NCBI GenBank assembly: GCA_934552855.1
Contig: CAKTEU010000007.1
Span: 10,516-74,515 of the forward strand
DNA: 64,000 nt
Source: an uncultured Eubacteriales bacterium
GTDB lineage: Bacteria; Bacillota; Clostridia; Oscillospirales; Acutalibacteraceae
Direction of reading: 5' to 3'
Shown: piece after piece, positions 42,421-50,761 of the stretch
Numbering within the stretch: position 1 is the stretch's first letter
Layout of the letters: each line of letters begins with the position of its first letter
Program-made: the position numbers and the translations under genes
Notes under the pieces: model-generated
Database searches by the model: none
Told to the model about the DNA's origin: nothing
Seen by the model: only the letters and a program-made list of their open reading frames with translations

Positions 42421-42567
42421 TTAGAAATACTTTACAAAATATCCGAGACCGATGATCGGAAGGATGGTTTTGATGATGCCCTTGAGCATTGTGAGGAAAG
42501 AATCAAAAATGTTTTTGAATTCGCTGTTTTCTTCTGCCGGAGCGGTGGTGTTAACTTCGTTATTCAT
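42421..42567 (-). CDS. Small hydrophobic/amphipathic peptide (48 aa)
   Basis: Hydrophilic start MNNEVNTTAPAEENSE followed by one hydrophobic helix FKNIFDSFLTMLKGIIKT and ILPIIGLGYFVKYF. Not a secretion signal, since the hydrophobic part is C-terminal. ATGGAGG ribosome site, promoter TTGACA-17-TTAAAA and its own terminator. Member of the set of tiny single-gene units also at 12619, 14694 and 47824, but longer and more hydrophobic at its end. Function unknown. Confidence 0.72.
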   Translation of the reverse strand: MNNEVNTTAPAEENSEFKNIFDSFLTMLKGIIKTILPIIGLGYFVKYF

Positions 42568-42629
42568 GAAAAATTACCTCCATAAATTCAGTCTTCGGCG
42601 TTTTGTCGAAAGACCTATCTTTTGGGTAA

Positions 42630-42658
42630 TTTTAACATACAATTCAGCATATTGTCAA
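42630..42658 (-). promoter_or_regulatory. Promoter of the 48-aa peptide gene
   Basis: Minus strand TTGACA (42653-42658, overlapping the stop of the PBP gene), 17 bases, TTAAAA (42630-42635). The leader has a GTCTTTCG/CGAAGAC hairpin. Confidence 0.75.
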
Positions 42659-44238
42659 CCGAGACGGACAATATTCTCGCAAATTTCTTTGAAAACCGGC
42701 GCACAATCAACGCTTCCGCCTTCACCGTCCTCGTTCAAAACAACAACAATATAATGCGGATTGGCCGAGGGAAAAAAGCCGGAAAACCATGTTCGGCAAA
42801 TCTCTCTTTTTCCGTCATAAATTCCGCTTTGAGCCGTTCCCGTTTTTCCGGCGAGCGAAACAAGGCGGCTTTTTGCACTTTTTGCGTTCCCTTTTTCAAC
42901 AACCGAGGAAAGAAGCTTTCCGAGCATTTTAACCGTGCTTTTTGAAAGTACCTCTTTTTTTGCTTCTGCAGGCTCTTTTTTAACAAGCTTTTCTTCGTTT
43001 TCAAAGCCGAAAATTACCGTTGGCTTAACGTAATATCCGGTTGCAAGCGCATGATAAACACCGGCCATTTGCAGCGGAGAAATGAGGAGTTTGCCTTGTC
43101 CGAAGGAAAAATTTGCCCGTTCTCCCGAAAAAAGCAGTGAGCTTTCGCCCGGAAGGCAGCCTTTTTCGCCGGTTACGCCTTCGGCAATTTTTGTTTCATG
43201 AGAAAGGCCAAGCGAGCGGCAAAACATCAAAAGTCCGTCCGTGTCAAGCTTTTCAATCAGTTTTATGAAGTAAATATTGCAGGAGTTTTGAAGTGCTTTT
43301 GCCATTGTCTCTTTGCCGTGCGCCTTGCTGTGATAGCAGGAAAAAACCGTATCGCCGACTGCTATGCTTCCCGGACAGTCAAACTCCGTTTTTTCGCTCA
43401 CGCCGCATTCAAGCGCATAGGCGGCAACAACGCTTTTGAAAACCGAACCCACGCTGTATGCCGGCAAGGCTTTGTTTGAAAGGGGAGAATTTTCCTTTTC
43501 AAGCTCATCGGCAATATTGTTCCTGTCATATTTCGGAACGCTTGCAAGGGCAAGAATTTCACCGTTTTGAACGTGCATTACGATTGCGCAGCCGCTTTTG
43601 ATGCTGCTTTTTTCAAGGGCGTTTTCCGTGATTTTCTGAATTTTGCGATCGATTGTCAAAACCACACCGGCGTTTGAATTGTAATTTTCGTCATTTATGG
43701 TTTTTTTAAGTCCTTGAAGAACGCTTCCGGTTGCGTCAACAAAAAAGCTGACGGAAAGTTTTCCGCCGTTTTTTTTCAAAAAACCGTTGTATCCCCGTTC
43801 AATTCCGGAAGCACCGTTTTTGCTTTTTTCGTTCACATAACCCACAAGGTGACAGGCGAGGGCAGAGGAGGGATATCTTATCGGAACATGAAAGGTTTTG
43901 ATATCATCGCTGTTTATATCTTCGTCAATTTCGCCGATATACGGCCGCTTGGCTTTGATAATCTCTTCGGCTCTTTCTTCGCCCAAAAGGCGGGAAAGGA
44001 CAGCTTTTGATTTCACCGAAGGCGTGAATGCGGCAATAAGCTTTTCTTCGCAGTCAACAAGCGGTTTAAAGCTGCGGTCATATATTTTTCCCCTTGTTGA
44101 ACCGATTTCAATTGTTTTTTTGTTTGTTTCGTTCGCCGTCGAGGAATACTCTTTTGCCGTTATATCAATAATTCTGACTGTGAGCAAAAGAAGACAGAGC
44201 GAAACAATCAAATAAAGCAGAACAGAACGTTTTTTCAT
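42655..44238 (-). CDS. Class B penicillin-binding protein (transpeptidase)
   Basis: 527 residues from ATG at 44238 after GGGAGG. One N-terminal membrane anchor (LLYLIVSLCLLLLTVRII), PBP dimerisation-type domain (TRGKIYDRSFKPLV), and transpeptidase domain with SxxK (SVFK), SCN (S-x-N) and KTG (GKTGTAQ) motifs. Cross-links peptidoglycan outside the membrane. Shorter than typical PBP2/FtsI; the GIERGYNGFL motif fits the PBP2/SpoVD clade, and I cannot decide whether it serves elongation, division or sporulation. No PASTA domains. Confidence 0.92.
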   Translation of the reverse strand: MKKRSVLLYLIVSLCLLLLTVRIIDITAKEYSSTANETNKKTIEIGSTRGKIYDRSFKPLVDCEEKLIAAFTPSVKSKAVLSRLLGEERAEEIIKAKRPYIGEIDEDINSDDIKTFHVPIRYPSSALACHLVGYVNEKSKNGASGIERGYNGFLKKNGGKLSVSFFVDATGSVLQGLKKTINDENYNSNAGVVLTIDRKIQKITENALEKSSIKSGCAIVMHVQNGEILALASVPKYDRNNIADELEKENSPLSNKALPAYSVGSVFKSVVAAYALECGVSEKTEFDCPGSIAVGDTVFSCYHSKAHGKETMAKALQNSCNIYFIKLIEKLDTDGLLMFCRSLGLSHETKIAEGVTGEKGCLPGESSLLFSGERANFSFGQGKLLISPLQMAGVYHALATGYYVKPTVIFGFENEEKLVKKEPAEAKKEVLSKSTVKMLGKLLSSVVEKGNAKSAKSRLVSLAGKTGTAQSGIYDGKREICRTWFSGFFPSANPHYIVVVLNEDGEGGSVDCAPVFKEICENIVRLG

Positions 44239-44442
44239 TTTTTTCCTCCCGAAAAACCGACAGCTGACGAAGATGCTTTCACGGTTATTATTCATAATAT
44301 TTTTCGGGTTATCCGAAGAGGAAAAAATTGCATTTTGAGTGTCAAAACAGCACTGCGTTAAACCGAACAAATTCATATAAAATCAAAGGGAATGTTCGGC
44401 TCGGACGCGGAGCAAAGAGTAAAAATAATTTCTGTTCGGATT

Positions 44443-44507
44443 TAAAAAAGCTATAATTCACGGCACACCTTCTTTTTGACGGTATCCGTAAATTATAGCT
44501 TTTTTTA
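44443..44507 (-). terminator. Terminator of groESL
   Basis: AAAAAAGCTATAATT ... AATTATAGCTTTTTT stem beyond the groEL stop. 44239-44442 is otherwise non-coding, with no clear element. Confidence 0.88.
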
Positions 44508-44529
44508 TTTTTGATATCTAAAACTCAAA

Positions 44530-46167
44530 TTAATACATTCCGCCGCCTTGAGCCATTGCAGCTGCCTGAGCAGCGTCTGCAGCCGGGTCGGGAATATCGG
44601 AAACAAGCGATTCCGTTGTAAGAACCATTGCCGCAACGGAAGCCGCATTTTGAAGAGCGGAACGTGTAACCTTTGTCGGGTCAAGGATGCCGGCCTGAGC
44701 CATGTCAACATATTCCTCTTTCGAGAAGTCGAAGCCGTAGCCGACTTTTCCGCTTGAAACAATTTCGTTGATGATTACCGAGCCTTCAAGTCCTGCGTTC
44801 TTCGCAATCTGGCGAACGGGTTCTTCAATTGCTTTCATAACAATTCTGACACCTGTTTTTTCGTCGGGATCTTCGGTCTTTTCAAGAAGAGCCTTAACTG
44901 CCGGAATAGCATTGAGGAGTGCAACTCCGCCGCCCGCAACAGAGCCTTCTTCAACGGCTGCCTTTGTTGCCGCAAGAGCGTCTTCAATGCGAAGCTTCTT
45001 TTCCTTCATTTCGGTTTCGGTTGCTGCGCCGACCTTGATTACCGCAACGCCGCCCGCAAGCTTTGCAAGTCTTTCCTGAAGCTTTTCACGGTCAAATTCC
45101 GAAGTTGAAGCTTCAATCTGAGCCTTAATCTGGTTAACACGGGCTTTGATTGCTTCCTTGTCGCCCGCACCGTCAACAATAATGGTGTTCTCTTTTGTAA
45201 CTTTAACCTGGCGTGCTGTACCGAGCATATCAACGGTTGCCTCCTTAAGCTCAAGGCCGAGGTCTGACGTGATTACCTGGCCGCCGGTGAGAATTGCGAT
45301 ATCTTGAAGCATTTCCTTTCTTCTGTCGCCGAAGCCGGGAGCCTTAACCGCAACGCAGGTGAAAGTTCCCCTGAGCTTGTTGAGAAGAAGGGTTGCAAGG
45401 GCTTCGCCTTCAACGTCCTCTGCAATAATAACAAGCTTTTTGCCTGCCTGAAGAACCTGCTCAAGAAGCGGAAGAACTTCCTGAATGTTTGAAATCTTTT
45501 TATCTGTGATAAGGATTGAAGCGTCGTCAATAACAGCTTCCATCTTGTCTGCGTCTGTTGCCATGTAAGGTGAAACGTAACCGCGGTCAAACTGCATGCC
45601 TTCAACAACTTCTTTGCCGGTTTCTGCGGTTTTTGACTCTTCAACGGTGATAACGCCGTCGGTTGTGACAACTTCCATCGCTTCGGCAATAAGCTTGCCC
45701 ACGTTTTCATCGGCGGAAGAAACGGTTGCAATTCTTGCAATATCTTCAAAACCGGAAACGGGCTTTGAATTCTTTTTAACCGCTTCAACGGCAGCGTCAA
45801 CGGCTTCCTTAATGCCTTTTTTAACAACCATCGGGTTTGCGCCTGCGGCAACGTTCTTCATGCCTTCACGAACAAGAGCCTGGGCAAGGAGGGTTGCGGT
45901 TGTTGTTCCGTCGCCGGCAACATCGTTTGTTTTTGTTGCAACTTCCTTGATAAGCTGAGCGCCCATGTTTTCAAAAGCGTTTTCAAGTTCAATTTCTTTT
46001 GCGATGGTTACGCCGTCGTTTGTGATGAGCGGAGCACCGTACTTTTTGTCGATTACAACGTTTCTGCCTTTCGGTCCGAGCGTGATTTTAACTGTATCTG
46101 CAAGTTTGTCAATGCCGGCCTGAAGAGCCTTTCTTGCTTCTTCGCCGTAAACAATTTGTTTAGCCAT
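44530..46167 (-). CDS. groEL: Chaperonin GroEL
   Basis: 545 residues from ATG at 46167 after GGAGG. Full-length 60-kDa chaperonin subunit (AKQIVYGEEARKAL; LGPKGRNVVIDKKYG; ATP-binding NDGVTIAKEIELE, VAGDGTTTATLLAQ) with the usual glycine-methionine tail (MAQGGGMY). Forms the 14-mer folding chamber with GroES encoded just upstream. Heat-regulated through CIRCE/HrcA. Confidence 0.99.
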   Translation of the reverse strand: MAKQIVYGEEARKALQAGIDKLADTVKITLGPKGRNVVIDKKYGAPLITNDGVTIAKEIELENAFENMGAQLIKEVATKTNDVAGDGTTTATLLAQALVREGMKNVAAGANPMVVKKGIKEAVDAAVEAVKKNSKPVSGFEDIARIATVSSADENVGKLIAEAMEVVTTDGVITVEESKTAETGKEVVEGMQFDRGYVSPYMATDADKMEAVIDDASILITDKKISNIQEVLPLLEQVLQAGKKLVIIAEDVEGEALATLLLNKLRGTFTCVAVKAPGFGDRRKEMLQDIAILTGGQVITSDLGLELKEATVDMLGTARQVKVTKENTIIVDGAGDKEAIKARVNQIKAQIEASTSEFDREKLQERLAKLAGGVAVIKVGAATETEMKEKKLRIEDALAATKAAVEEGSVAGGGVALLNAIPAVKALLEKTEDPDEKTGVRIVMKAIEEPVRQIAKNAGLEGSVIINEIVSSGKVGYGFDFSKEEYVDMAQAGILDPTKVTRSALQNAASVAAMVLTTESLVSDIPDPAADAAQAAAMAQGGGMY

Positions 46168-46190
46168 AATTAATTCCTCCAAAAACTCAA

Positions 46191-46475
46191 TTATTCAACA
46201 ATTGCAAGAATATCGCTTTGACGAACGATTGTGTATTCAACGTCGTCAACCTTGACTTCTGTTCCGGAATACTTTCCTGCGATTACCTTGTCGCCGACCT
46301 TGACGTACATTTCGGTTTCTTTTCCGTCAACGATTCCGCCGGGGCCTACTGCAACAACTTCGGAAAACTGAGGCTTTTCCTGCGAAGCACTTGTAAGAAT
46401 AAAGCCGCTTTTTGTTGTTTCTTCAATTTCGGTCGGTTTAAGAACTACTCTGTCAAGAAGTGGTTTGATTGTCAT
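46191..46475 (-). CDS. groES: Co-chaperonin GroES
   Basis: 94 residues (MTIKPLLDRVVLKPTEIEE...). Mobile loop ETTKSGFILTSASQEKP and DKVIAGKYSGTEVKVDDVEY are typical. Start follows GGAGGA. Caps the GroEL ring; first gene of the CIRCE-controlled operon. Confidence 0.98.
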   Translation of the reverse strand: MTIKPLLDRVVLKPTEIEETTKSGFILTSASQEKPQFSEVVAVGPGGIVDGKETEMYVKVGDKVIAGKYSGTEVKVDDVEYTIVRQSDILAIVE

Positions 46476-46508
46476 ATATTTATCCTCCATTCGCTTAATT
46501 GCTAATTA

Positions 46509-46535
46509 TTAGCACTCTTTATCTTTGAGTGCTAA
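46509..46535. promoter_or_regulatory. CIRCE operator
   Basis: Perfect consensus TTAGCACTC-N9-GAGTGCTAA, 34 bases before groES, binding site for HrcA. A promoter with TACAAT/TATAAA-like -10 lies just upstream (minus strand, 46536-46545 region). Confidence 0.98.
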
Positions 46536-46669
46536 TTTATATTGTAGTCATTTTTTTTGAAAAATCAAGTGTTTTTTGAAAATTATAGAAAAAATTTTTT
46601 TCGGTTGCTTTTATGATTATTCAAAAGAAAATAAAATTATGCGGGCGTGTTTTGAAAAAAGTCAGGCGT

Positions 46670-46795
46670 GTTCTTTCTTTTTCCCCCAGACCCCCTTTTT
46701 ATACACACTCTCTTATTTATTCTTACTCTATATCTACATCTTCTTCTATATCTTCTTCTGTTGCGTTACATTGCGTTACATAAAATTTATGCGGC
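46670..46795. repeat. Polypyrimidine low-complexity tract and short direct repeat
   Basis: Long C/T-biased run with repeated TCTTCTTCTATATC-like units, ending in a tandem TGCGTTACAT repeat (about 46763-46783). No credible gene on either strand in 46536-46937. Confidence 0.6.
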
Positions 46796-46864
46796 AAAAA
46801 AAGGAAAAATTGACGGGCGGAACAGATTCAGTCAATACGAAAATCATCTGAAAGATAATAATGA

Positions 46865-46896
46865 GCGGCTGCCTTGAACAATTTCAAAACAGCCGC
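46865..46896. terminator. Hairpin, probable terminator of the gene at 46938
   Basis: GCGGCTG/CAGCCGC stem 40 bases past the stop codon on the minus strand; only a weak T-run. Confidence 0.5.
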
Positions 46897-46937
46897 ATTC
46901 AAAGTTTGTTGTTAAATTACATACTCTAAAACTTAAA

Positions 46938-47564
46938 TCAAAGACCTTTGCTCAGCGCATCGCTCTTTACAACACGAAGCGATGAACCGTCCTGCTTATA
47001 AACCCGTTCGGCCGGAACGTCAACCATTGAAATGCCTCGTTTTCCGCCGTGGAGTTTTATTGAGGTTCGAAGGCATGAGGGGGTTGAACCGGAAACAAGA
47101 TGAATTCTTGAAATGCCGTTCCAAACATTAGCCGCAAAATATGCGCAGTTTTTGACCGGAGTCCATTTCCCGGCATAGGAATTGATTTTGTTTGAAATTC
47201 CGGAAAGTTCGCTTTCGGTAACGGTTTCGCTGAGTGAATACCGCTGACTTGCGCCGAACTTGTTTACGCAGTAGTTTTCAACGTTGTAATAGATTCCTCT
47301 GCCTTCTTTGCGTGTATATCTGAAAGTTCCGACGGAAACCGCTTCGCCCGGTTCAAGCAGGTATACACCGACGGTGAGCATTTTATCCGAAAGGTTTTCG
47401 ATATAAAGCCAGGAATGACCGGTTGAAAACGCATTTTTAAGATAAGACACGACTGATACCCTTGCAACGATTTCGTCGCCCGAAGCGAAAGAGGGGAGCG
47501 CAAGCGGAACGAGCATGAGCACCGCAAGAAGCAGGCAGAGGATACGTTTTGTTGCTTTTTTCAT
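46938..47564 (-). CDS. Secreted protein with papain-like (permuted NlpC/P60-type) features
   Basis: 208 residues with a clear signal peptide (LCLLLAVLMLVPLALPSFAS). H50 in FSTGHSWLYIEN and C140 in VKNCAYFAANVWNGI give the His-before-Cys order seen in circularly permuted NlpC/P60 (YiiX/LRAT-like) enzymes. The target could be peptidoglycan peptides, lipids or proteins; assignment is by motif only. Monocistronic. AAGGAG ribosome site somewhat far (about 14 bases) from the ATG. Confidence 0.6.
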   Translation of the reverse strand: MKKATKRILCLLLAVLMLVPLALPSFASGDEIVARVSVVSYLKNAFSTGHSWLYIENLSDKMLTVGVYLLEPGEAVSVGTFRYTRKEGRGIYYNVENYCVNKFGASQRYSLSETVTESELSGISNKINSYAGKWTPVKNCAYFAANVWNGISRIHLVSGSTPSCLRTSIKLHGGKRGISMVDVPAERVYKQDGSSLRVVKSDALSKGL

Positions 47565-47771
47565 TTTTCTTCATTACTCCTTTTCAATTGCCCTTGGGGA
47601 TAATTTTATTTTGCAACTATATGATATACCTCAATTCTGCATTTGAATTTATAAAAAGAAATTTTGGTAAAATAATTTAAAATGCAGGAAAATACTGTGA
47701 CCGATACGCGGCGGTATTTTTGGGCTTAGAAGTAAAGGATACTTTTGTGCGGATACCTGACAAAAACAAGA

Positions 47772-47808
47772 AACAGCCGGAAAGACCGATATGATCTTTC
47801 CGGCTGTT
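47772..47808 (-). terminator. Terminator of the second 33-aa peptide gene
   Basis: Perfect 14-base stem AACAGCCGGAAAGA/TCTTTCCGGCTGTT; minus strand continues TCTTGTTTTTG. Confidence 0.9.
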
Positions 47809-47823
47809 GAGTTTTGAAAAAAA

Positions 47824-47925
47824 TCAGTCTTCCTTCTTGAACTTATTAATGAAGTCCTTGATGAGGTTAATGTAGTTTTCTATGAAGTTAAGGATGTCAT
47901 CAACGATCTTTCTTACCTGATCCAT
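47824..47925 (-). CDS. Small amphipathic peptide (33 aa)
   Basis: Encodes MDQVRKIVDDILNFIE, NYINLIKDFINK, FKKED. A perfect amphipathic helix with I/L/F on one face and D/K/E/N on the other, close in character to staphylococcal delta-toxin and beta-type modulins, and the same length as the peptide at 14694-14795. GGGAGGTG ribosome site, promoter TTGACT-17-TAAAGT and a strong terminator. No exporter gene is adjacent. Function unknown. Confidence 0.78.
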   Translation of the reverse strand: MDQVRKIVDDILNFIENYINLIKDFINKFKKED

Positions 47926-47960
47926 TACAAATTCACCTCCCGATTAAAATCTTTAAAAAT

Positions 47961-47989
47961 ACTTTAATACTTTTGAAAGGAATAGTCAA
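47961..47989 (-). promoter_or_regulatory. Promoter of the 33-aa peptide gene at 47824-47925
   Basis: Minus strand TTGACT (47984-47989), 17 bases, TAAAGT (47961-47966). Confidence 0.75.
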
Positions 47990-48069
47990 TATTTTGTTAG
48001 AAATTTGGTGAATTTTTATAAAGATTAATTTTATATTCATAATATCTGAGTCCATATGGCAAAAAGGCT

Positions 48070-49023
48070 TTATTTGTCGATTTTGTGCCCGCCGAAAAAC
48101 GAAACAAGCTTTTTTGAAAGCTTTGTAACCCGAATCGAAAAAGGAAAAACCGCCGCAGTGCAAAGAACGTTGAACAAAACATGAACCGCCGAAACAAAGC
48201 CTTCTCCGCTTTTAAAAACCTCAAACGGTTTTGAAAGCGGAAAAAGAAGCGAAAGAAAAAGCACGCCCGCAGTTCCGAACAAATTGAAAAGAAGGTGAAA
48301 AACCGCCGCTGCCTTTGCCTTTTCTTCCGCTTTGATTGAGGAAAGGAGAGTCGGAACCGTTGCGCCGATGTTTTGGCCGCAAATTATAAAAACTGCATTT
48401 TCCCTTTTGATTGCACCGACCGAAACAAGCGACTGCAAAACGCCGACCGTTGCCGAAGAGCTTTGTGCAATTGCGGTTGAAACAAAGCCGCAAAGAACGC
48501 CCGAAAGCTTTGAAGAAAACCGAAGAAAAAAAGACGAAAGAAAACCGTTTTTGTCAAGTTCCTGTGCACTGTCTTTCATTGTGCTTATTCCGACAAAAAG
48601 AAGCCCGAGAGCGCAAAGAAAAACCGCTGCGTTTTTAAGCTTTTCATTCTTTGAAACAAGCGCAAGAAATGCGCCGAAAACAATCAGAAACGGGGCGGCA
48701 AAGGAAAAATTCAGCGCAGCAAGAACGCCAGTGACGGTTGTTCCGATGTTTGAGCCCATAATGATTCCGACGCAGGAAGAAAGGCTCAGCTTTCCGCAAT
48801 CGGCAAGCGAAACCGCAGTTACTGTGACCGCCGCCGAAGACTGAACAATCCCCGTGAGTCCCGCACCGCAAAGAACGCCCGAAAACCGGTTTTTTGAAAG
48901 CTTTTGAATAAGCCTTTCGCCCTTTTTTTCAAAAAGGTTTTTCATGCTTTCGCTCATTTGAACAACCGAAAAAAGAAAAATCCCGACTCCGCAAAAAAGC
49001 CCGGCAACCGCCCTTAAATCCAT
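48070..49023 (-). CDS. Na/Pi cotransporter family protein
   Basis: 317 residues, eight to nine membrane helices, with the two duplicated signature blocks of the Na/Pi family (GIVQSSAAVTVTAVSLAD..MGSNIGTTVTG; TAIAQSSSATVGVLQSLVS..GQNIGATVPTLLSS). Imports phosphate with sodium. It lacks the C-terminal PhoU-like domain many bacterial members carry. Start at 49023 follows GGGAGG; a further in-frame ATG contains that ribosome site and is less likely. Confidence 0.92.
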   Translation of the reverse strand: MDLRAVAGLFCGVGIFLFSVVQMSESMKNLFEKKGERLIQKLSKNRFSGVLCGAGLTGIVQSSAAVTVTAVSLADCGKLSLSSCVGIIMGSNIGTTVTGVLAALNFSFAAPFLIVFGAFLALVSKNEKLKNAAVFLCALGLLFVGISTMKDSAQELDKNGFLSSFFLRFSSKLSGVLCGFVSTAIAQSSSATVGVLQSLVSVGAIKRENAVFIICGQNIGATVPTLLSSIKAEEKAKAAAVFHLLFNLFGTAGVLFLSLLFPLSKPFEVFKSGEGFVSAVHVLFNVLCTAAVFPFSIRVTKLSKKLVSFFGGHKIDK

Positions 49024-49127
49024 TGCCTTTTTCCTCCCTTTCAAATAATATAAATTATATTGCGCAGAAGGCCGAGGTTATGATGAATTTATTGAGAAAG
49101 CAAAAGCGTTTTTTAATTCAAATCCAC

Positions 49128-49202
49128 TTGACCGAAAGCGTAATTTATCATATAATTATCATGGTTAGGGTTGTGAGTTAAACCTAACACGGCTTTTTGC
49201 CG
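49128..49202 (+). promoter_or_regulatory. Promoter and dyad upstream of the GH20 gene
   Basis: TTGACC (49128-49133), 17 bases, TATAAT (49151-49156), then an inverted repeat GTTAGG.TT ... AACCTAAC (49164-49188) over the transcript start and a CGGC-TTTTT-GCCG hairpin (49190-49202). The first dyad is an operator candidate for a sugar-responsive regulator (inference). Confidence 0.7.
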
Positions 49203-49222
49203 AAAGAACAGGGGGACAAATT

Positions 49223-50695
49223 ATGTCAGTTAATATAATTCCTATGCCGAATAAGCTTTTTGAATACGGCGGCGAAAAACGTTTTCGTGAAAAAGATTTT
49301 GTTTTTGAAAAAAAAGAAGGCCTTGAAGAGGAAGGCTATGAACTCTTGATTAACGAAGACGGCGTTTTTGTTTCGTATTCAACCGAAAAAGGACGCTTTT
49401 ACGCCGAAAAAACCCTTGCTCAGCTTGAAACCGAAAACGGTTGCTATCCGTTTTTGCGCATTGCGGATTCGCCCCGCTTTTCATATCGGGCTTTCATGAT
49501 TGACAGCGCAAGACATATGCAGACGATTGACGAAATCAAAAAATATATCGAAGCCGCCGCACTTTACAAATTCAATGTTTTTCATTGGCATCTTACCGAT
49601 GACCAGGGCTGGAGAATTGAAATTGATAAGTATCCGGAACTTACAAAAGTCGGTGCATTCAGAAAAGGTCACGGCTTTACAAGCAAAAACAAGGCTGTTT
49701 ACGGCGGATATTACACAAAGGAACAAATCAAAGACGTTGTTGAGTTTTGCCGTGAACGCCATATTGACGTTATTCCGGAAATTGATATGCCGGGCCACAT
49801 GATTGCCGCAATTGCATCATATCCCGAATTTTCATGCGAGGGCAAAAAAATCGATGTTGAGCTTAACGCCGGAGTACATAAAACCATTCTTTGCGCCGGA
49901 AACGAGGATGTTTTCAAATTCTGCTTTGACGTGATTGACGAAGTTTGCGAACTTTTTCCGTATAAGTACTTCCATATCGGCGGAGACGAAGCACCTAAAA
50001 ACCGCTGGGATAACTGCCCGAAATGCAAAGAACGCATTCGTGAAGAAGGGCTCAAAAACAGCGAAGAACTTCAGGGATATTTTGTTAACCGCATCATAAA
50101 GCACCTTGAAGAAAAAGGAAAAACTCCTGTTGTTTGGAACGAGAGCCTCAAAAGCGGAATGCTTCAAAAGGGTGCGCTTGTTGCCGATTGGATGGATAAG
50201 GAAAACCTTTCGGAGGATTGGGCAAACAACGGCGGAAAGATAATTATTGAAGACTTTTTCCATTATTATCTTGATTATAACTACGGCATTACGCCGCTTA
50301 GAAAAACATATTCATATAATCCGATGCTTGAAAAGCTTGACATTGAGGGAAGAAAAAACGTTGCCGGCGTTGAAACCCCGATTTGGACAGAGTTTGTTGA
50401 AGATTTTGAAAGAATGTGCTGGCTTTGCTTTCCGAGAATGATGGCTGTTGCCGAGGCGGGCTGGACCAACTGGGGAAGAAGAAATTATCGTGATTTTGTT
50501 AAAAGAGCCGAAGCAAACCGTCCGCTTCTTCTTTCAATGGGAATCAACATGGCACCGAAAAAAGACTGGGATCCGCTTCCGCTCGGCAGAGTCAAAGGTC
50601 AGCTTTCGCACTACGGAAAATTCCTCACAAAAGAAAACATTTCAAACTTTATCAAAGAAAAAAGAGAAGCCAAAGCCGAAAAAAAGGGTGAATAA
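49223..50695 (+). CDS. Beta-N-acetylhexosaminidase (GH20)
   Basis: 490 residues without signal peptide, so likely cytosolic. GH20b-like N-domain then the catalytic barrel starting YRAFMIDSARHMQTIDEIKKYIEA; NVFHWHLTDDQGWRIEI; catalytic pair D255-E256 in YFHIGGDEAPK; WTEFVED near the end. Removes terminal GlcNAc/GalNAc from glycans such as host mucin or N-glycan fragments by substrate-assisted catalysis. AGGGGGAC ribosome site; lysine/glutamate-rich C-terminus. Confidence 0.95.
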   Translation: MSVNIIPMPNKLFEYGGEKRFREKDFVFEKKEGLEEEGYELLINEDGVFVSYSTEKGRFYAEKTLAQLETENGCYPFLRIADSPRFSYRAFMIDSARHMQTIDEIKKYIEAAALYKFNVFHWHLTDDQGWRIEIDKYPELTKVGAFRKGHGFTSKNKAVYGGYYTKEQIKDVVEFCRERHIDVIPEIDMPGHMIAAIASYPEFSCEGKKIDVELNAGVHKTILCAGNEDVFKFCFDVIDEVCELFPYKYFHIGGDEAPKNRWDNCPKCKERIREEGLKNSEELQGYFVNRIIKHLEEKGKTPVVWNESLKSGMLQKGALVADWMDKENLSEDWANNGGKIIIEDFFHYYLDYNYGITPLRKTYSYNPMLEKLDIEGRKNVAGVETPIWTEFVEDFERMCWLCFPRMMAVAEAGWTNWGRRNYRDFVKRAEANRPLLLSMGINMAPKKDWDPLPLGRVKGQLSHYGKFLTKENISNFIKEKREAKAEKKGE

Positions 50696-50761
50696 TTTTA
50701 CCTTCCGTTTAACTTGACTTTAGCTTCATCGTGATAATAGTAGTCAAAGGAGGATGAAATT

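Noticed and set aside
46576..46877. Hydrophobic 91-aa and 69-aa frames
   Set aside because: They arise from the polypyrimidine tract, which translates as Phe/Leu/Tyr runs; no supporting ribosome site.
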